Below are positions 53,033 to 64,000 of a stretch of DNA of 64,000 nucleotides, one piece after another (positions within the stretch are counted from its first letter, which is position 1; every line of letters begins with the position of its first letter). The position numbers and the translations under genes were made by a program. Below the pieces are notes generated by a model. It had not been told where the DNA came from, ran no database searches, and saw only the letters and a list, made by a program, of their open reading frames with translations. Source of the stretch: Aquatica leii (taxonomy: Eukaryota > Arthropoda > Insecta > Coleoptera > Lampyridae); assembly GCA_035610365.1 (NCBI GenBank), contig CM069438.1, positions 53,068,837 to 53,132,836 of the forward strand. Reading direction: 5' to 3'.

Positions 53033-53620
53033 GTGCCTGAATGTTAGAAATTTATTAAAAATTGTTAATTGTTAAAATAGTGATCTCAAAACTCTTGTCA
53101 AAATAGTAATTTTTAACGCGTTTTAGTACTTTAGAGAGGAGGGTGTCGTGCTAGATTTGCGAAGTTAGCACAACATTTTTACAATTTGGTTTTTTTAAGG
53201 TAAGAAATGCGAAAATTTTTTAAATTTTTATCAGGAACTGTAGAACTATGAAAAGTGTTATTAAAACTCTTATTAATTTAAAAAAATTTTTTTTACAGAA
53301 TGTCGTGCTGAGCCTGTATATTATAAAATTATTCAAAATTGTTAATTGTTAAAATAGTGATCTAAAATTACACATATATACTTAACTTGTCCGGAACTAT
53401 GTCAAAAATAGTAATTTTCAACGCGTTTTAATAGTTTAGAGAGGAGAGTGTCGTGCTAGATTTGCGAAGTTAGCACGACATTTTTACAATTTCATTTTTT
53501 TAAGGTAAGAAATGGGGAATTTTTTTAAATTTTTATCAGGAACTGTAGAACTATGAAAAGTGCTATTGGAACTCTTATTATTTTTTTTGTATTTATAGAA
53601 TGTCGTGCTAACTTCACAGA
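53033..53620. repeat. Direct repeat of about 290 bp inside the foldback element
   Basis: The block from gtgctgtgcctgaatgttagaaat to ttacagaatgtcgtgctgagcctg (about 53033-53315) recurs from 53316 to the right end. Shared segments include ttgttaattgttaaaatagtgatct and aacgcgtttta.ta.tttagagaggag. The second unit ends with the element's terminal repeat. Confidence 0.7.
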
Positions 53621-53880
53621 CACAATTATTTTGTTTAACGAACGATTTACATTCTTGAAATAGCATTAAATAAAATCTCATGCTCTTGGTAAACAGTTTT
53701 GTAAACTTTTTTTTTAACTGTTAAGAATTATCAGAAAATGTAAATATGTTTAGTAAATATTATTAGTCTATACCAGCGATATCTGTGCCTATACTTAAAA
53801 AAGTGCAGCTTCGTAACCTACTATTATACGTAATAATGAAAGCCTATAGAAGTAGTACCTAGTGGAAAAAAGTTTTTTTA

Positions 53881-55227
53881 TTGTTGGTTTCATGATGAAA
53901 CATTTCAAATTTTAACCGCAGAATTAATTTTGTGTTCTACTTGTTTATTACCCTGAGAACAAACGATAATGTGCAATCCGAGCTGACGTTGCAAAAATAA
54001 GCTTAGCATTTGTTTATTTTGATTGATGTAATACAAAGACAGCGGAAATTAATTATGCGTCACTACAGCATCGCATGCAATTTTTCGACAAAGTTACTGT
54101 GTATTACGATCAATTATAATTCGAAAAGAAAATAAACTTGTGGCGTGCCAAAAACCAATGTTAATTAACAAACCTTAGTCATCTCTTCGTCGTCAATCAT
54201 TTTTGAATTTAACCGGTGTACAGATAAACGACCGTTTCAAAATAAAATCGCCCTACAGTAGAGCCGTTACACAAATGAAACTTCGATATAATTCCAATAC
54301 TAATCTATACCGAATTATAACGAAATCTAAAGCAGTATCGTGATTCTCTTTTTTATTAATTTAATTCATTGTGATTATATTCGTTCTCATTCGACGATGT
54401 CACGGAAATTCCGCATTGCAAAATATGATGTAGTATCTGCAGCTTATTGCACGCATCATTTTATTTTACGTATTTTCTAAATCGTTGGATACCTATACGT
54501 ATGCTCAGATAAACTTACTTTCGTTAAAGAAAGAATAATTACTATAGTCGAATAAAATTCAATTGCTTTGGTAATGGTGGTACCTGGTAATTTACACGCT
54601 ATTTTAATATCAGACAAATATCGAGCTTTTAAAAATCTGTCTTAAATATACTGACAGTAAAATTATATTTACTATAACGATTGTACACGAAAAGTTGAAG
54701 ATAAACGGAAAAAGTGACTTACCCTTTTGACCTTTTGTACAATTAACACTTTGGTTTTGAGGGAATGCATCAAAAGAATACGTTTGCTTGAAAATTTAAG
54801 TGCTTATGTGAATACCTCGAGAACGTTGCGCAGGAAAATTCAAATTATGCGTATAGACGTTAATATGTTCACCAAAAACTTTTCGAATTACCGTTGACAT
54901 GTAATTTATTAGACACGAAAGCTAGATAAGTTACAGCTTACACTTTCATTCTTCTACACTGCTATATTAGTTTGAAATATTAAAAGATAATGATATGTGG
55001 ATAGATAAGGATTTAACTTTTGTGAAAATGTATTAATGTACATACTACGACAATTTGGCGGCTGGTGGTCAATGCTGCAATTTCAAATGAAAACAAAATA
55101 TTTATTTATTTTTATTAGATAAAATAGGCAGCATTATTTATAATTGTTTATAATCTTTTTAATATAAAGTAGAATCATTTTTAGTATTTCTTTGGAAGCT
55201 TATTGACCAAATCGTCTTATAACCACT
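53881..55227. other. Unassigned intergenic sequence
   Basis: AT-rich, single-copy-looking DNA without long frames or visible repeats. Confidence 0.4.
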
Positions 55228-55300
55228 ATGACGTCCTAACGACGTCCCAAGGATGTCAATCGGTAAAGTTTGAGACATCCTAAAGACATCACGTTAAAAC
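55228..55300. repeat. Fragment with gacgtcc-type words
   Basis: gacgtcctaacgacgtcccaaggatgtc and gagacatcctaaagacatcac resemble the ends of the element at 49916-51635. Confidence 0.5.
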
Positions 55301-55938
55301 TTACAAATATTCTATTGAAGTTATGCTAATGCACATTTCTCGCAACTCCGAACCCTCGCGAGAAGAACATACCACGTCTGGGCTTATCACTGGTTTTTTT
55401 ACTCTCATCTATCATTTTTTATAAACCTTGTGTCTGTGAAATTGGTCGAATCGACTCAACCCCGCGCACTTTTGGCGCCCTTGTGCAAATTTAAAATAAC
55501 GCCCCAAATTTGTATTACGTTCATATATGAGTACAGATACGGGTTAAGTTAGGTATTATTATCCACTAATGAAAAATAATTTTAAAAATATTTTTATAAA
55601 TTTATTTTCATTTTTATATTTTACAAGTACAAGTCATAAGCAATACAAGTATTTTTCATTGAGATACATTACATAATCATAAACTTATAGAAAACAGAAA
55701 TATGTTCTAACAGTATTACAACTCAAAATTTTTGTATTTTAGTTTCAAATGTAATATATGATGCAAAAGTACAAGAGTTTTGAAAAAGATCGTTTTGCGG
55801 TAGCAACAGAAACCGGCATTGTTAATAAAATACGTAGTATTATGCTCCTATTAGGAAAAGAATCCACTAAGTTGTTAATTGTTATATAATTTAAAGTTTC
55901 TTCTGGAGACGTAATAACATTTTTATCAAAATTTTTAA
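55301..55938. other. Unassigned sequence
   Basis: AT-rich DNA between the gacgtcc fragment and the hAT remnant. It may be the 3' part of the hAT element, but I see no terminal repeat. Confidence 0.35.
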
Positions 55939-56940
55939 TTATTGCAATTCTTTAACAAGTTCCACGGCACTTATGTCTCGTTCATTGCGAGTTTTGTCGT
56001 TTAATAAATTTTCAACTTTTTGGCATAATTCTAATTGTTCGTTTTCAGAGTAATTTTTAAATTTATCAATATTCCATAAAAACTCGAAATTATTAGAGTA
56101 AGAAGAAAGTAATTGGAATCTCTCATCCACTGATGTTATGATTACATCTAGAGCATTAAAAAAACTTTGAACTTTAAAGTTTCGTCGTGGATCGATTCAT
56201 TGTCACATTCATAATCAAAGTGTTTTTTTTTGCGGTCTTAGACCTCTTGGTTTTTTGAATTTAGGTTCTATGTCTAAGCTGGATGATATTTCTTTAACAT
56301 CAATCAATAGATCATTAAAACTGTTATCGGAGCGATAAGCTTTCAAAAAATTATTCAAATTATTTGAACGATTACAACACCGAGCAACATCAAAGTTCGG
56401 TTTTTGAATAATTTTACTAACAATGTTAACTTTACTTAAAACATTATACCACAATATAAGAATGCAAATGAACTCAAAATTTTGCAATTTTTTGGCCAAC
56501 GATGCAGCCAAATTTTTTACGTTATTTCCTTCGCTTATTTCAAACAAAGCATCATAAACCTCTCCAAGTTGATACCTTAAAAGAGTTATTGCATCTATTC
56601 TACTAGACCATCGAGTATTCGATAAAGGTTTTAAAGTTAAATTTGTTACATTAAATAAATTAAATTTCAGAATTGAACAGCGTTTAGTAGAAGCTGAAAA
56701 AAATACAAACAGTTTTTGAACTAAAGAAAAAAAATTGATGCTCAAAGTATTCGATTTTGCGGCATCATTGACGACTAAATTTAGGGTATGATTGCAACAA
56801 GGAACAAAGAAAGCTCGCGGATTGAAATCCAAAAATTTTTTTGTAGACTATTATGCCTACCACGCATATTTGCCCCATTGTCGTAACTCGGAACCCGCAA
56901 ATCCTTGATATAAGCCTTCTTTCACTAACGCCATCTATAG
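55939..56940 (-). pseudogene. hAT-type transposase fragment (ZMYM1/DUF4371-like)
   Basis: The minus strand reads VPSYDNGANMRGRHNSLQKN (about 56895-56836). After a frameshift comes DFNPRAFFVPCCNHTLNLVV (56832), NTRWSSRIDAI and RYQLGEVYDALFEISEGN, and a later piece at 55939-56130 (NNFEFLWNIDKFKNYSENEQ). YDNGANMRG and PCCNHTLNLVVND are hallmarks of the hAT lineage annotated as zinc finger MYM-type protein 1-like. The N-terminal third is missing on the right, close to where a gypsy LTR starts. It is broken by frameshifts and not functional. Confidence 0.78.
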
Positions 56941-56968
56941 GACAAAATCATTAAATGTTCTTTTATAC

Positions 56969-57410
56969 TGAAACGTTCGAGAAGTTATCTGCAAATTCAA
57001 GAGCCTACTGGAAGTTGTTATCCATCTTCTAGAAGATATACCGAAAGATAGGGAACACTCGAGAAGGATTTCCAAATGTGTATAAATACCGAAGAAACAA
57101 ATCGTAGGGAAGTTATTGATGTAATGCGAATACAGCAGTGTTAAGAAGATTATTCAAGTTGAAATAAATAAGTCGTTAGCACGTGTGTGTACATAAATAT
57201 ACAGAGAATAATCTTGTACGTGATTTTAGTGTAAACAAGTGTGTGAAGCTATCCGCGGACTTTATCTTATCTTAATTAGTGTAAATGTTTTTATTAAATA
57301 TTATCAGATTTCATTAGTTAGGTTAATTTACAAGTGTACATATTTCTAGTATAAGTAAAACATATTTTTAGCCATTTAAATAAATTAGTTTTAATAATAA
57401 ATTCGTTACA
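56969..57410 (+). repeat. 5' LTR of gypsy element C
   Basis: The 442-bp segment TGAAACGTTCGAG...AAATTCGTTACA has the same terminal sequences and internal blocks as the solo LTR at 40025-40434. No 3' partner is present in the window. Confidence 0.8.
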
Positions 57411-57629
57411 TTGGTGTCACGGTGCGCGGTTTGCGATTTTTTTAGTGTAAATACCATTACGTAAACTAATGTCGCTCCCGTAATAAAAACATTGATTGCG
57501 TAAATAATTAAAACTTTAGTTCGTGTGTTTGTTTATAGAATTTAATCTTAGCTATTAAACCAGTGTAGGGCTTCATTAAAATTTAGTATTATTAAATTTT
57601 GTTTTAAATTATTATTCGTGGTTCAATTT

Positions 57630-58764
57630 ATGCCGATAACGCGTTTGCAAAAAGTGAAAATGGATTCAAAAATATTTGAATTTCTGGAATCAATCAAAAA
57701 TGGTCAAGAATTGATGAATAGAAAAATGGAAGAAAATTCGCAGAAAATAGAAAAAAAGTTTTACGAAAATTCTCAGAAAATTGAAGAAAAACTGTCGGAG
57801 AGTTCAAGAAAAATGGAAGAAAAACTTTCCGAACATTCTCAGAAAACGGAAGAAAATTTTATAAGTTTCAAAGAAGAAATACGAACGAGCATAGAAAATC
57901 AAATTAAAATTGTCAAGAGGAAACCCAAGCAGATATGTTAAACTTAAAAGAAGATATTTGCGAATCTGTGAATGAGAAAATAGAAGCAATAGAGGACAAA
58001 TTAGAAGACAAAATAGAACTGCTTGAAGAAAGAATGAACCAAATGAATTGTCACGGTGAAGGATGCGCCACGAGTGAAGATTTAATAATGGACCATCGTG
58101 AAGATACCACTCACAAGTTTAAAGTTGTTCCACCAAATTTTGATGGTAAAGTTCCATGGTCAACCTACTGCAAGCAGTTTGAAGCTGCAGCTACAGCTAA
58201 TGGTTGGAGCAACAAGCAGAAAGCGACGTCTTTAATTGTGTCTTTACGTGGAGAAGCGCTTAGAATTTTACAAACTGTTCCTGACCACCTGCAAGAAAAT
58301 TACGAACTCTTAATTTCACGATTAGAAATGAGATATGGAGATGCTCATCTTCAACAAGTCTATCAAGCTCAAACTAAAAGTAGGGTTCAAAAAGCTGCCG
58401 AAAGTCTTTAAGAGTTTGAGGGTGACATCGCCAGATTAACACGGCTTGGGTATCATTGGATGACGCTTTGGTGCATGCTTTGGAGTTTGAAGCAGCAAAA
58501 CAAGCATCGCAACGAGATGGTCATAGACTCTGCTGTGCTGCAGAAGTACCCGCGCAGACACTGGAAAACATCGAGGAAATAGCGCGACAAATACTTCGAG
58601 AAAGAGGAGTGACAACTTTGAACTGCGACGAAATAGGCCATGTACGACAGCATCGTACCAAACCTAAGAAGAAGACAAGAAGAGCGCTCGAAAATTTGGA
58701 ACGAGGCGAGCAAAAGAGACAAAAAGTAATCTCATCTAGTCAGACTCCGGAGATTACAATCTAA
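57630..58764 (+). pseudogene. gag remnant of element C
   Basis: MPITRLQKVKMDSKIFEFLE starts a long coiled coil of repeated (S/N)QKIEEK units (to 57941). A -1 type overlap leads into a frame (57935-58411) with [20 protein letters not shown] and VVPPNFDGKVPWSTYCKQFE, and then [16 protein letters not shown] stop at 58409 separates a nucleocapsid-like part (58456-58764) with a weak knuckle (CDEIGHVRQHR) and a basic tail. This is the usual Ty3/gypsy capsid layout; frame breaks make it a pseudogene. Confidence 0.78.
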
Positions 58765-60916
58765 ATGGCATCGCCTAGAGAGCAATTGCATAGCATTTAT
58801 CTCGATGGCAAGATCAATGGGAGAAGCGTCCAGTTACTGGTTGACACGGGAGCGACGAAAACCATCATTCGTCTTGACATCTTATTGGAAAACGAGAAGA
58901 CATCACCAGTATTAGTACGACTTCGAACGGCGACGGGCGAAGAAATACCTACTCACGGACAAGTCAAAGTAACCATTGGTTTGGGAAATGGAGTACTCGA
59001 CCATCAAGTACTGGTAGCCGACATCACGGAAGAAGTTATCCTGAGAATGGACGTGATAAAGAAGTATGGGTTCTATTTGGATATAAAGAACGATGTCCTG
59101 AAGATCGACAATGAAGAAATTCCTTTTCATTCGTCAGAGAAGGCAGCCGTGCGAGTCTTATTGAGTGAAGACGTGATTCTGCCAGCAAGGACGGAAAGTG
59201 TGGTGATGGCACGCCTGGATGGAAATCTCCGGGAAGGCTACATACGCGCGATTCAACCAATGAAGGGCGGTTTAGTTGAAAAGGGACTACTCTTTGGCAG
59301 AACTTTAGTACGAGTAAAGAACACGATGCCAGTAAGGATCTTAAACATCAACTCAGATCCTGTAACGTTGAAAAAGAAGACCGTGGTAGGCCAATGCACG
59401 CCAGTATCACAAATTGTGAGATGCGTGAAATCGAACGAAGATACGTCGCCGAAGAAGTGTCCACAACATCAATTGGACATTCTTACCATCAAATGCCAAA
59501 ACCTCAGCCAAGACCAGCTGGCTAAAGTTAAAGTGTTTATCCAAAAGTACCAAGATATGTTCGCGCTGGAAAGTGGCTCCAAAGGAAGAACTAACGTGGT
59601 GAAACTTAAATTTATACCGGAGACGCTCGGCCGATACGACAACATCCACGCAGACTTCCTTTGGCGAAAAGAGGAGAAGCCGAACAAATAATTACGGATA
59701 TGGAGAGAGAAGGCGTGATTGAACCTTCAAGTAACCCATGGGAATCCCCAGTGGTACTCGTAAAGAAGAAGGATGGATCAACGCGGTTTTGCGTAGACTA
59801 CAGGCAGCTAAACGACGTGACCAAAAAAGACAGCTACTCTTTACATAGAATTGACGATGCGCTAGACACCCTTTCAGGATCCCAATGGTTTTCTACGTTA
59901 GATTTAAAGAGTGGATACTGGCAGGTAGAATTGGAACCCAAGGATCGTGAAAAACAGCTTTTACAATTGGGACTGGGTTGTGGCAGTTCACTGTGATGCC
60001 CTTCGGTCTGTGTAACGCTCCTGCAACATTCGAGCGTTCGATGGAAACCATCTTGCGCGGATTGTCTTGGAAGACGTGCTTGGTTTACCTGGACGACGTG
60101 ATCGTGGTTGGGAGGTCGTTTGAAGAACACTTGAACAACTTGAAGGAAGTGTTCCAGCGACTACGTGGGGCTAACCTCAGTCTGAGCCTAAAGAAGTGCC
60201 ACGTATTTAAGAAAGAAGTGCAATACCTTGGCCACGTCGTATCTAAAGATAGAGTAAAGGCTGACCCAGACAAAATCCGAGCAGTGCAAGCATGGCCAAG
60301 ACCAATCGACAAACATCAGGTCCGAAGTTTCCTTGGGTTGTGCACCTATTATAGACGATTCGTACCCGGATTTGCTAATATTGCCAAACCATTGACGAAA
60401 TTGACGGAAGAAACAGCAGAATTTAGATGGAATGAAGACTGCGAAAATTCTTTCGATCAACTAAAACGAGCCCTAGCCACTTCGCCGATTTTGAGTTATC
60501 CAAGAGAAGATGGAAAATTTGTTCTGGATACCGACGCAAGCAATCTGGCCATAGGCGCGGTCCTTTCGCAGGTTCAAGATGGACAAGAAAAAGTTATCGC
60601 GTATTTTAGCAAGGTTTTGTCCAGGCCGGAAAGGAATTATTGCGTGACTAGGAGGGAGCTGTTAGCAGTCGTTGAGTCTATCGAACACTTTTACAAGTAT
60701 TTGTATGGACGAAAATTTTTACTGAGAACAGACCACGCCGCTTTAAAATGGCTACTGCAGTTCCGTAACCCGGAAGGACAAGTGGCAAGATGGATCGGGA
60801 GACTGCAAGAGTATGACTATGACACAGAACACCGTGCCGGAAGCAGTCATCGGAACACTGATGCTTTGTCTAGAAGACCATGTCCAGCGGACTGCAGCCA
60901 TTGTTCGCGACTTTAA
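58765..60916 (+). pseudogene. Protease, RT and RNase H of element C
   Basis: 58765-59691 encodes the protease ([18 protein letters not shown]; active-site DTG) and the linker to RT. A frame change near 59690 leads to RT (59661-59996: FCVDYRQLNDVTKKDSYSL), and another at 59978 to the frame ending at 60916. That last frame has the catalytic [24 protein letters not shown], RNase H FVLDTDASNLAIGAVLSQ and [15 protein letters not shown]. Domains and residues are intact locally, but at least two frameshifts separate them. Confidence 0.83.
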
Positions 60917-61590
60917 GAAAAAGTCGAATGCCTCCGGAGAACTGCTATGGTTGATGATAAGTGGGAACCTGAGCAGTTACGTCGCGAACAAGAAAACGAT
61001 CCTGAAATAAGACTACTCTCCACGATGGGACATCAGGAGGACACTTTGGCATTAAGAAGACATTGGACAGAGGACGTCATGAAATGGTGCCATAATTGCA
61101 CGGTCTGCGCATCAGGAAATGGTCCAGCGAGAAAGCGCAAAGCACCCATGAAGCAATACAACGTAGGGAGCCCTTTGGAAAGAGTAGCGATTACCATCGC
61201 AGGGCCGTTCCCAGAATCCGATTTGGGAAATAAATACATTCTGGTGGCGATGGATTATTTCACGAAATGGACGGAGGCTTACGCCATACCCAATCAGGAA
61301 GCAGCTACAATCGCAGACGTATTAGTAAAAGAGTTTTTCTGCCGGTTTGGAGTTCCGTTGGAATTACACTCTGATCAAGGCCGCAATTTTGTGTCTGGGC
61401 TGTTTCAAGAAGTTTGGGAATTAAGAAAACTAGGACAACGCCTCTCCATCCTCAATCTGATGGCATGGTTGAACGGATGAATCGAGCAATGGGAAAATAC
61501 TTAGCCAAAGTAGTGTCCGAACACCAAAGAGACTGAGATTAGTACTTGCACCTTTTCCTAATGGCATACCGATCATCCGTTCACGAAAGC
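60917..61590 (+). pseudogene. Integrase of element C, truncated
   Basis: A zinc-binding region (CHNCTVCASGNG) is followed by core sequence DYFTKWTEAYAIPNQEAATI and LHSDQGRNFVSGLFQEVWEL. Frame loss occurs near 61430, then remnants (MNRAMGKYLAKV; FLMAYRSSVHES) run to about 61590, where sequence of the opposite orientation begins. Confidence 0.8.
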
Positions 61591-64000
61591 AACAGTCGTG
61601 GCTTCTTGACTCGGTATCGCGTATGTTTTAGTTCATTTCGTGAAATAATGCATGAACACCAAAGTGTACTTGTTGCTTTGTTCCGTTTTTGAGAATGAGC
61701 CACCGACTTTATCCTGTCCCATTGGAGCTTTGTGCTTTCCAATTGGTTCATTTTCAGACGCGCAAAAATTACATTTGCGGCTCTCCTCCTATCTTTTTCT
61801 TTTTTGCAGTTCACCCAATAGAACCTTTTTCTGACCTTTTCAAACGTCTTCTTCCGTCATGCTAATGATGCAATACTTCTGACATTTGGTTTTTTGACAC
61901 CATTAGCTACAGTTTCGTCTCGGTGCCATCGTCGCTCTTCAGGAATCGCTTTAGAAGTTCCTTTTTTAATTTTAAGGAATCCTACTGTGCCCGAAATGCT
62001 TTCACCGTTCTACTTTGCGCGCTGAATTCTTTCCAAGTTAGTTCTTCTTCATTCGTTTATAATTTATTATTAACTGTAGTTCCGGATCACTAATTTAATC
62101 TCGACGTAGTTAAGCTGGTTGCTAATTATCGTCAATCGGCGTTGTTCTACAAAGCATGTTAGTTTTCTCTTCTAGTCGAGGACAATGACTACAGTTAACC
62201 GGGCATGCTCGTTTAGATAGGGCGTCTGCGTTGCAACGACTAGTTCCAGCACGATGTTCTGCATCAAAATCATACTCTTGCAATAGTTCAATCCACCTCG
62301 CAACTTGTCCTTCCGGCTTTCGAAATTGAAGAAGCCATTTCAGAGCAGCATAGTCAGTCTGCAGAAAAAAAATCCGTCCATATAAGTTTTTGTAAAAAAA
62401 TTCAACAGACTGACAACAGCTAACAGTTCTCTTCTAGTTACATAATAATTCCTCTCAGACATTGACAGGGCTTTACTGATGTATCCGATCACCCTCTTTC
62501 TTCCATTCTAGATTTAAGAAACTACATCTTCTATTGCAAAGTTGCTAGCATCAGTGTTCAACACAAACTTGCCTTCCACTCAAGGATAGCTCAATATAGG
62601 TGCCTCAACTAAAGACTGCTTCAACTTTTGAAAGGTGTTATTACAGTCGTCGTTCCAAGTAAAATGGCGTCCTTTTTCGGTAAGTCTTGTAAGCGGTTTT
62701 GCAATATTGGCCAATCCCAGCACGAATCTGCGATAATACGTGCACAATCCGAGAAAACTGAGAAGTTCGTGTTTATCCTTTGGTATCATCACTCCCACCC
62801 TGGATACAACGTGTCTTAAATACTTCACTTCTTTTCTGAAGATATGGCGCTTCTTTGAATTTAATTTTAGGTTTGCGCCTCGCAATCGTTGAAACACTTC
62901 TGTCAAATTCTTCTTGAGCGATTTTCCGACTACAATCATATCGTCTTAATACACCAAACACTTTTTCTAAAACAGATCGTCTCCATCAAACGCTCGAAAG
63001 TTGCAGGAGCGTTGCACAATCCAAAGAGCATAACCGTAAATTGCTATAAACCGGTTCCAATCATAAACGCAGTTTTCTTGTGGTCCTTTAGTTTCAAGTT
63101 CACTTTCCACTAGCCACTTTTCAAATCCAATGTGGGAAACCATTGCGAACCAGATAGGGTATCTATAGAGTGGTCAATTCGAGGTAACGGGTAACTATCT
63201 TTCTTGGTGACCTCAGTGAGTTGTCTATAATCAACACAAAATCTCGTTAACCCATATTTTTTCTTCACCAAGGCTACTAGAGATGCACACGGATTGTTAG
63301 ATGGTTCGATCACACCCATTTTTCATTTCGGCAATTATCTTATCAGCTACTTTCCGCTTGGCCCAGGGAAGCCACCTCGGATGTTGTTGAGTTGGTTGAG
63401 CATCACCAGTATTGATTTTGAGTTTCACGGCGTCAGTCCTTCCTTTAGAGTTATCATCCATTGCGGTCACGTCGTGGTACTACTGCTGGGTTCGTTTCTT
63501 GACTTTACTGCGCTCGTGTTGCTCAAGATCTTCACATGCTAAAATCGCCATTTTTAGTAATTGTTAAAGGTATTTCTTTGCTAATGGGTTTTCAACATTG
63601 TTTGCATAATCCAGATTGTGAGACACCGTCGTAGATTGTCCTATCACAATTTTTGACCTATACCAGACTTTTACCAACTAGTAGTCCTTAGACAAATATT
63701 TCATTTACGGTTGGTTCGATGCTCCATCTAGATGTATTTTCACAAAAACCTCAGATCGTCCAAGTAAAAGGACATTTTTTTACTAGAACAACCCTCACTT
63801 TTCCATCTTTCGACGAATAAAAAAGAATTTCTTCATTCTCTAGTTTGAGGATATCATTTTTCATGTCTAAATAGAATCCACACTTCTTTATAAAGTTCAT
63901 TCCAAAGATGATTTCTTTAGGTGTGTCAGTTTCCAATACAAATAGTCACCATCATTTCTCTATGAATTGGGATTGTTTTACTAGTTGTTGTCTTTAGTTT
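61591..64000 (-). mobile_element. Gypsy element D, inverted, truncated at both sides in this window
   Basis: The minus strand carries protease (63735-64000, including KCGFYLDMKNDILKLENEEI), RT (62580-63520: FCVDYRQLTEVTKKDSYPLP; FLGLCTYYRRFVLGLANIAK), RNase H (62180-62580) and integrase (61591-62000; TKTYAIPSQEATTV). It is related to but clearly diverged from element C. gag and the 5' LTR would lie right of the window. Stops and frameshifts are frequent. Confidence 0.8.

Larger units (their letters stand above)
52228..53623. mobile_element. MULE-like foldback element with 9-bp target duplication
   Basis: Long terminal inverted repeats of about 170 bp begin gtgtctgtgaagttagcacgac and end gtcgtgctaacttcacagacac. 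They are flanked by a perfect 9-bp duplication, aattatttt (52219-52227 and 53624-53632). The interior is repetitive and has no transposase. A 9-bp duplication with long TIRs suggests a Mutator-like non-autonomous element. Confidence 0.75.
51796..53880. mobile_element. MITE-like repeat copy 2, interrupted by a foldback element
   Basis: 51796-52100 matches the left half of 28229-28660 (gagaagtgtatgattataac; ttgtgatttataacacaaaaataaattgata). 53725-53880 matches its right half (aattatcagaaaatg; cctactattatacgtaataatgaaagcc). The sequence between holds an extra flank and a 1.4-kb insertion (52228-53623). This copy also has small extra hairpins near 51835-51870 (gcgatagatttatcgc). Confidence 0.68.
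56969..61590 (+). mobile_element. Gypsy element C, 3'-truncated
   Basis: A complete 5' LTR (56969-57410) is followed by TGGTGTCACG, gag (57630-58764), protease and RT-RNase H (58765-60916) and integrase (60947 to about 61590). The element stops inside the integrase, where an inverted gypsy begins. It is the best preserved gypsy copy in the window but carries several frame breaks. Confidence 0.85.

Overview
This is AT-rich eukaryotic DNA from an insect, quite possibly a beetle. The evidence is a many-exon axonemal dynein gene with very short introns (about 43-53 nt), extracellular leucine-rich-repeat (LRR) proteins, and a dense load of Ty3/gypsy, Penelope-like (PLE), hAT and small inverted-repeat elements. 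No bacterial features, tRNA or rRNA were seen. The species cannot be named from sequence alone.

Host genes occupy roughly 1-37.3 kb. A DNAH5/DNAH8-type (outer-arm gamma) axonemal dynein heavy chain runs on the minus strand from an ATG at 37291 to a stop at 1721. I traced 38 exons that splice in frame to about 4,695 residues; only the exon 11/12 junction does not close cleanly. Tail, linker, AAA1-AAA4 P-loops, stalk and C-terminal domains all appear in the expected order. Just downstream, also on the minus strand, an LRR protein with a signal peptide starts at 1432 and runs off the left edge. A second, single-exon LRR membrane protein of 1,181 residues (11975-15520, plus strand) lies antisense inside the 8.5-kb dynein intron that splits the microtubule-binding domain.

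The long dynein introns are long because of mobile DNA. A 6-kb gypsy element fills what was a 47-nt intron (3911-9939). A decayed gypsy of another lineage and a PLE tail lie next to the nested LRR gene. A MITE-like repeat sits at 28.2-28.7 kb. A head-to-head pair of PLE copies with 1.83-kb inverted arms and a nearly full-length 790-codon ORF fills intron 4 (31546-35940).

From 37.3 kb to the right edge I see no host gene. This is a nest of transposons: a gypsy element (39.1-46.2 kb) carrying two solo LTRs with perfect 4-bp target duplications; a further gypsy fragment holding a third solo LTR; an inverted-repeat element full of GGGACGTCC-like motifs; a 1.4-kb MULE-like foldback element with 9-bp target duplication inside a second MITE copy; a hAT transposase fragment; and two gypsy elements joined tail to tail at about 61.59 kb.

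The most unusual observation is that two separate copies of one gypsy family (45.3-45.85 kb plus; 4.44-4.87 kb minus) carry a macro domain resembling the OARD1/TARG1 ADP-ribose hydrolases just after the integrase, apparently as a C-terminal extension of Pol. PLE copies also carry hammerhead-ribozyme-like motifs.
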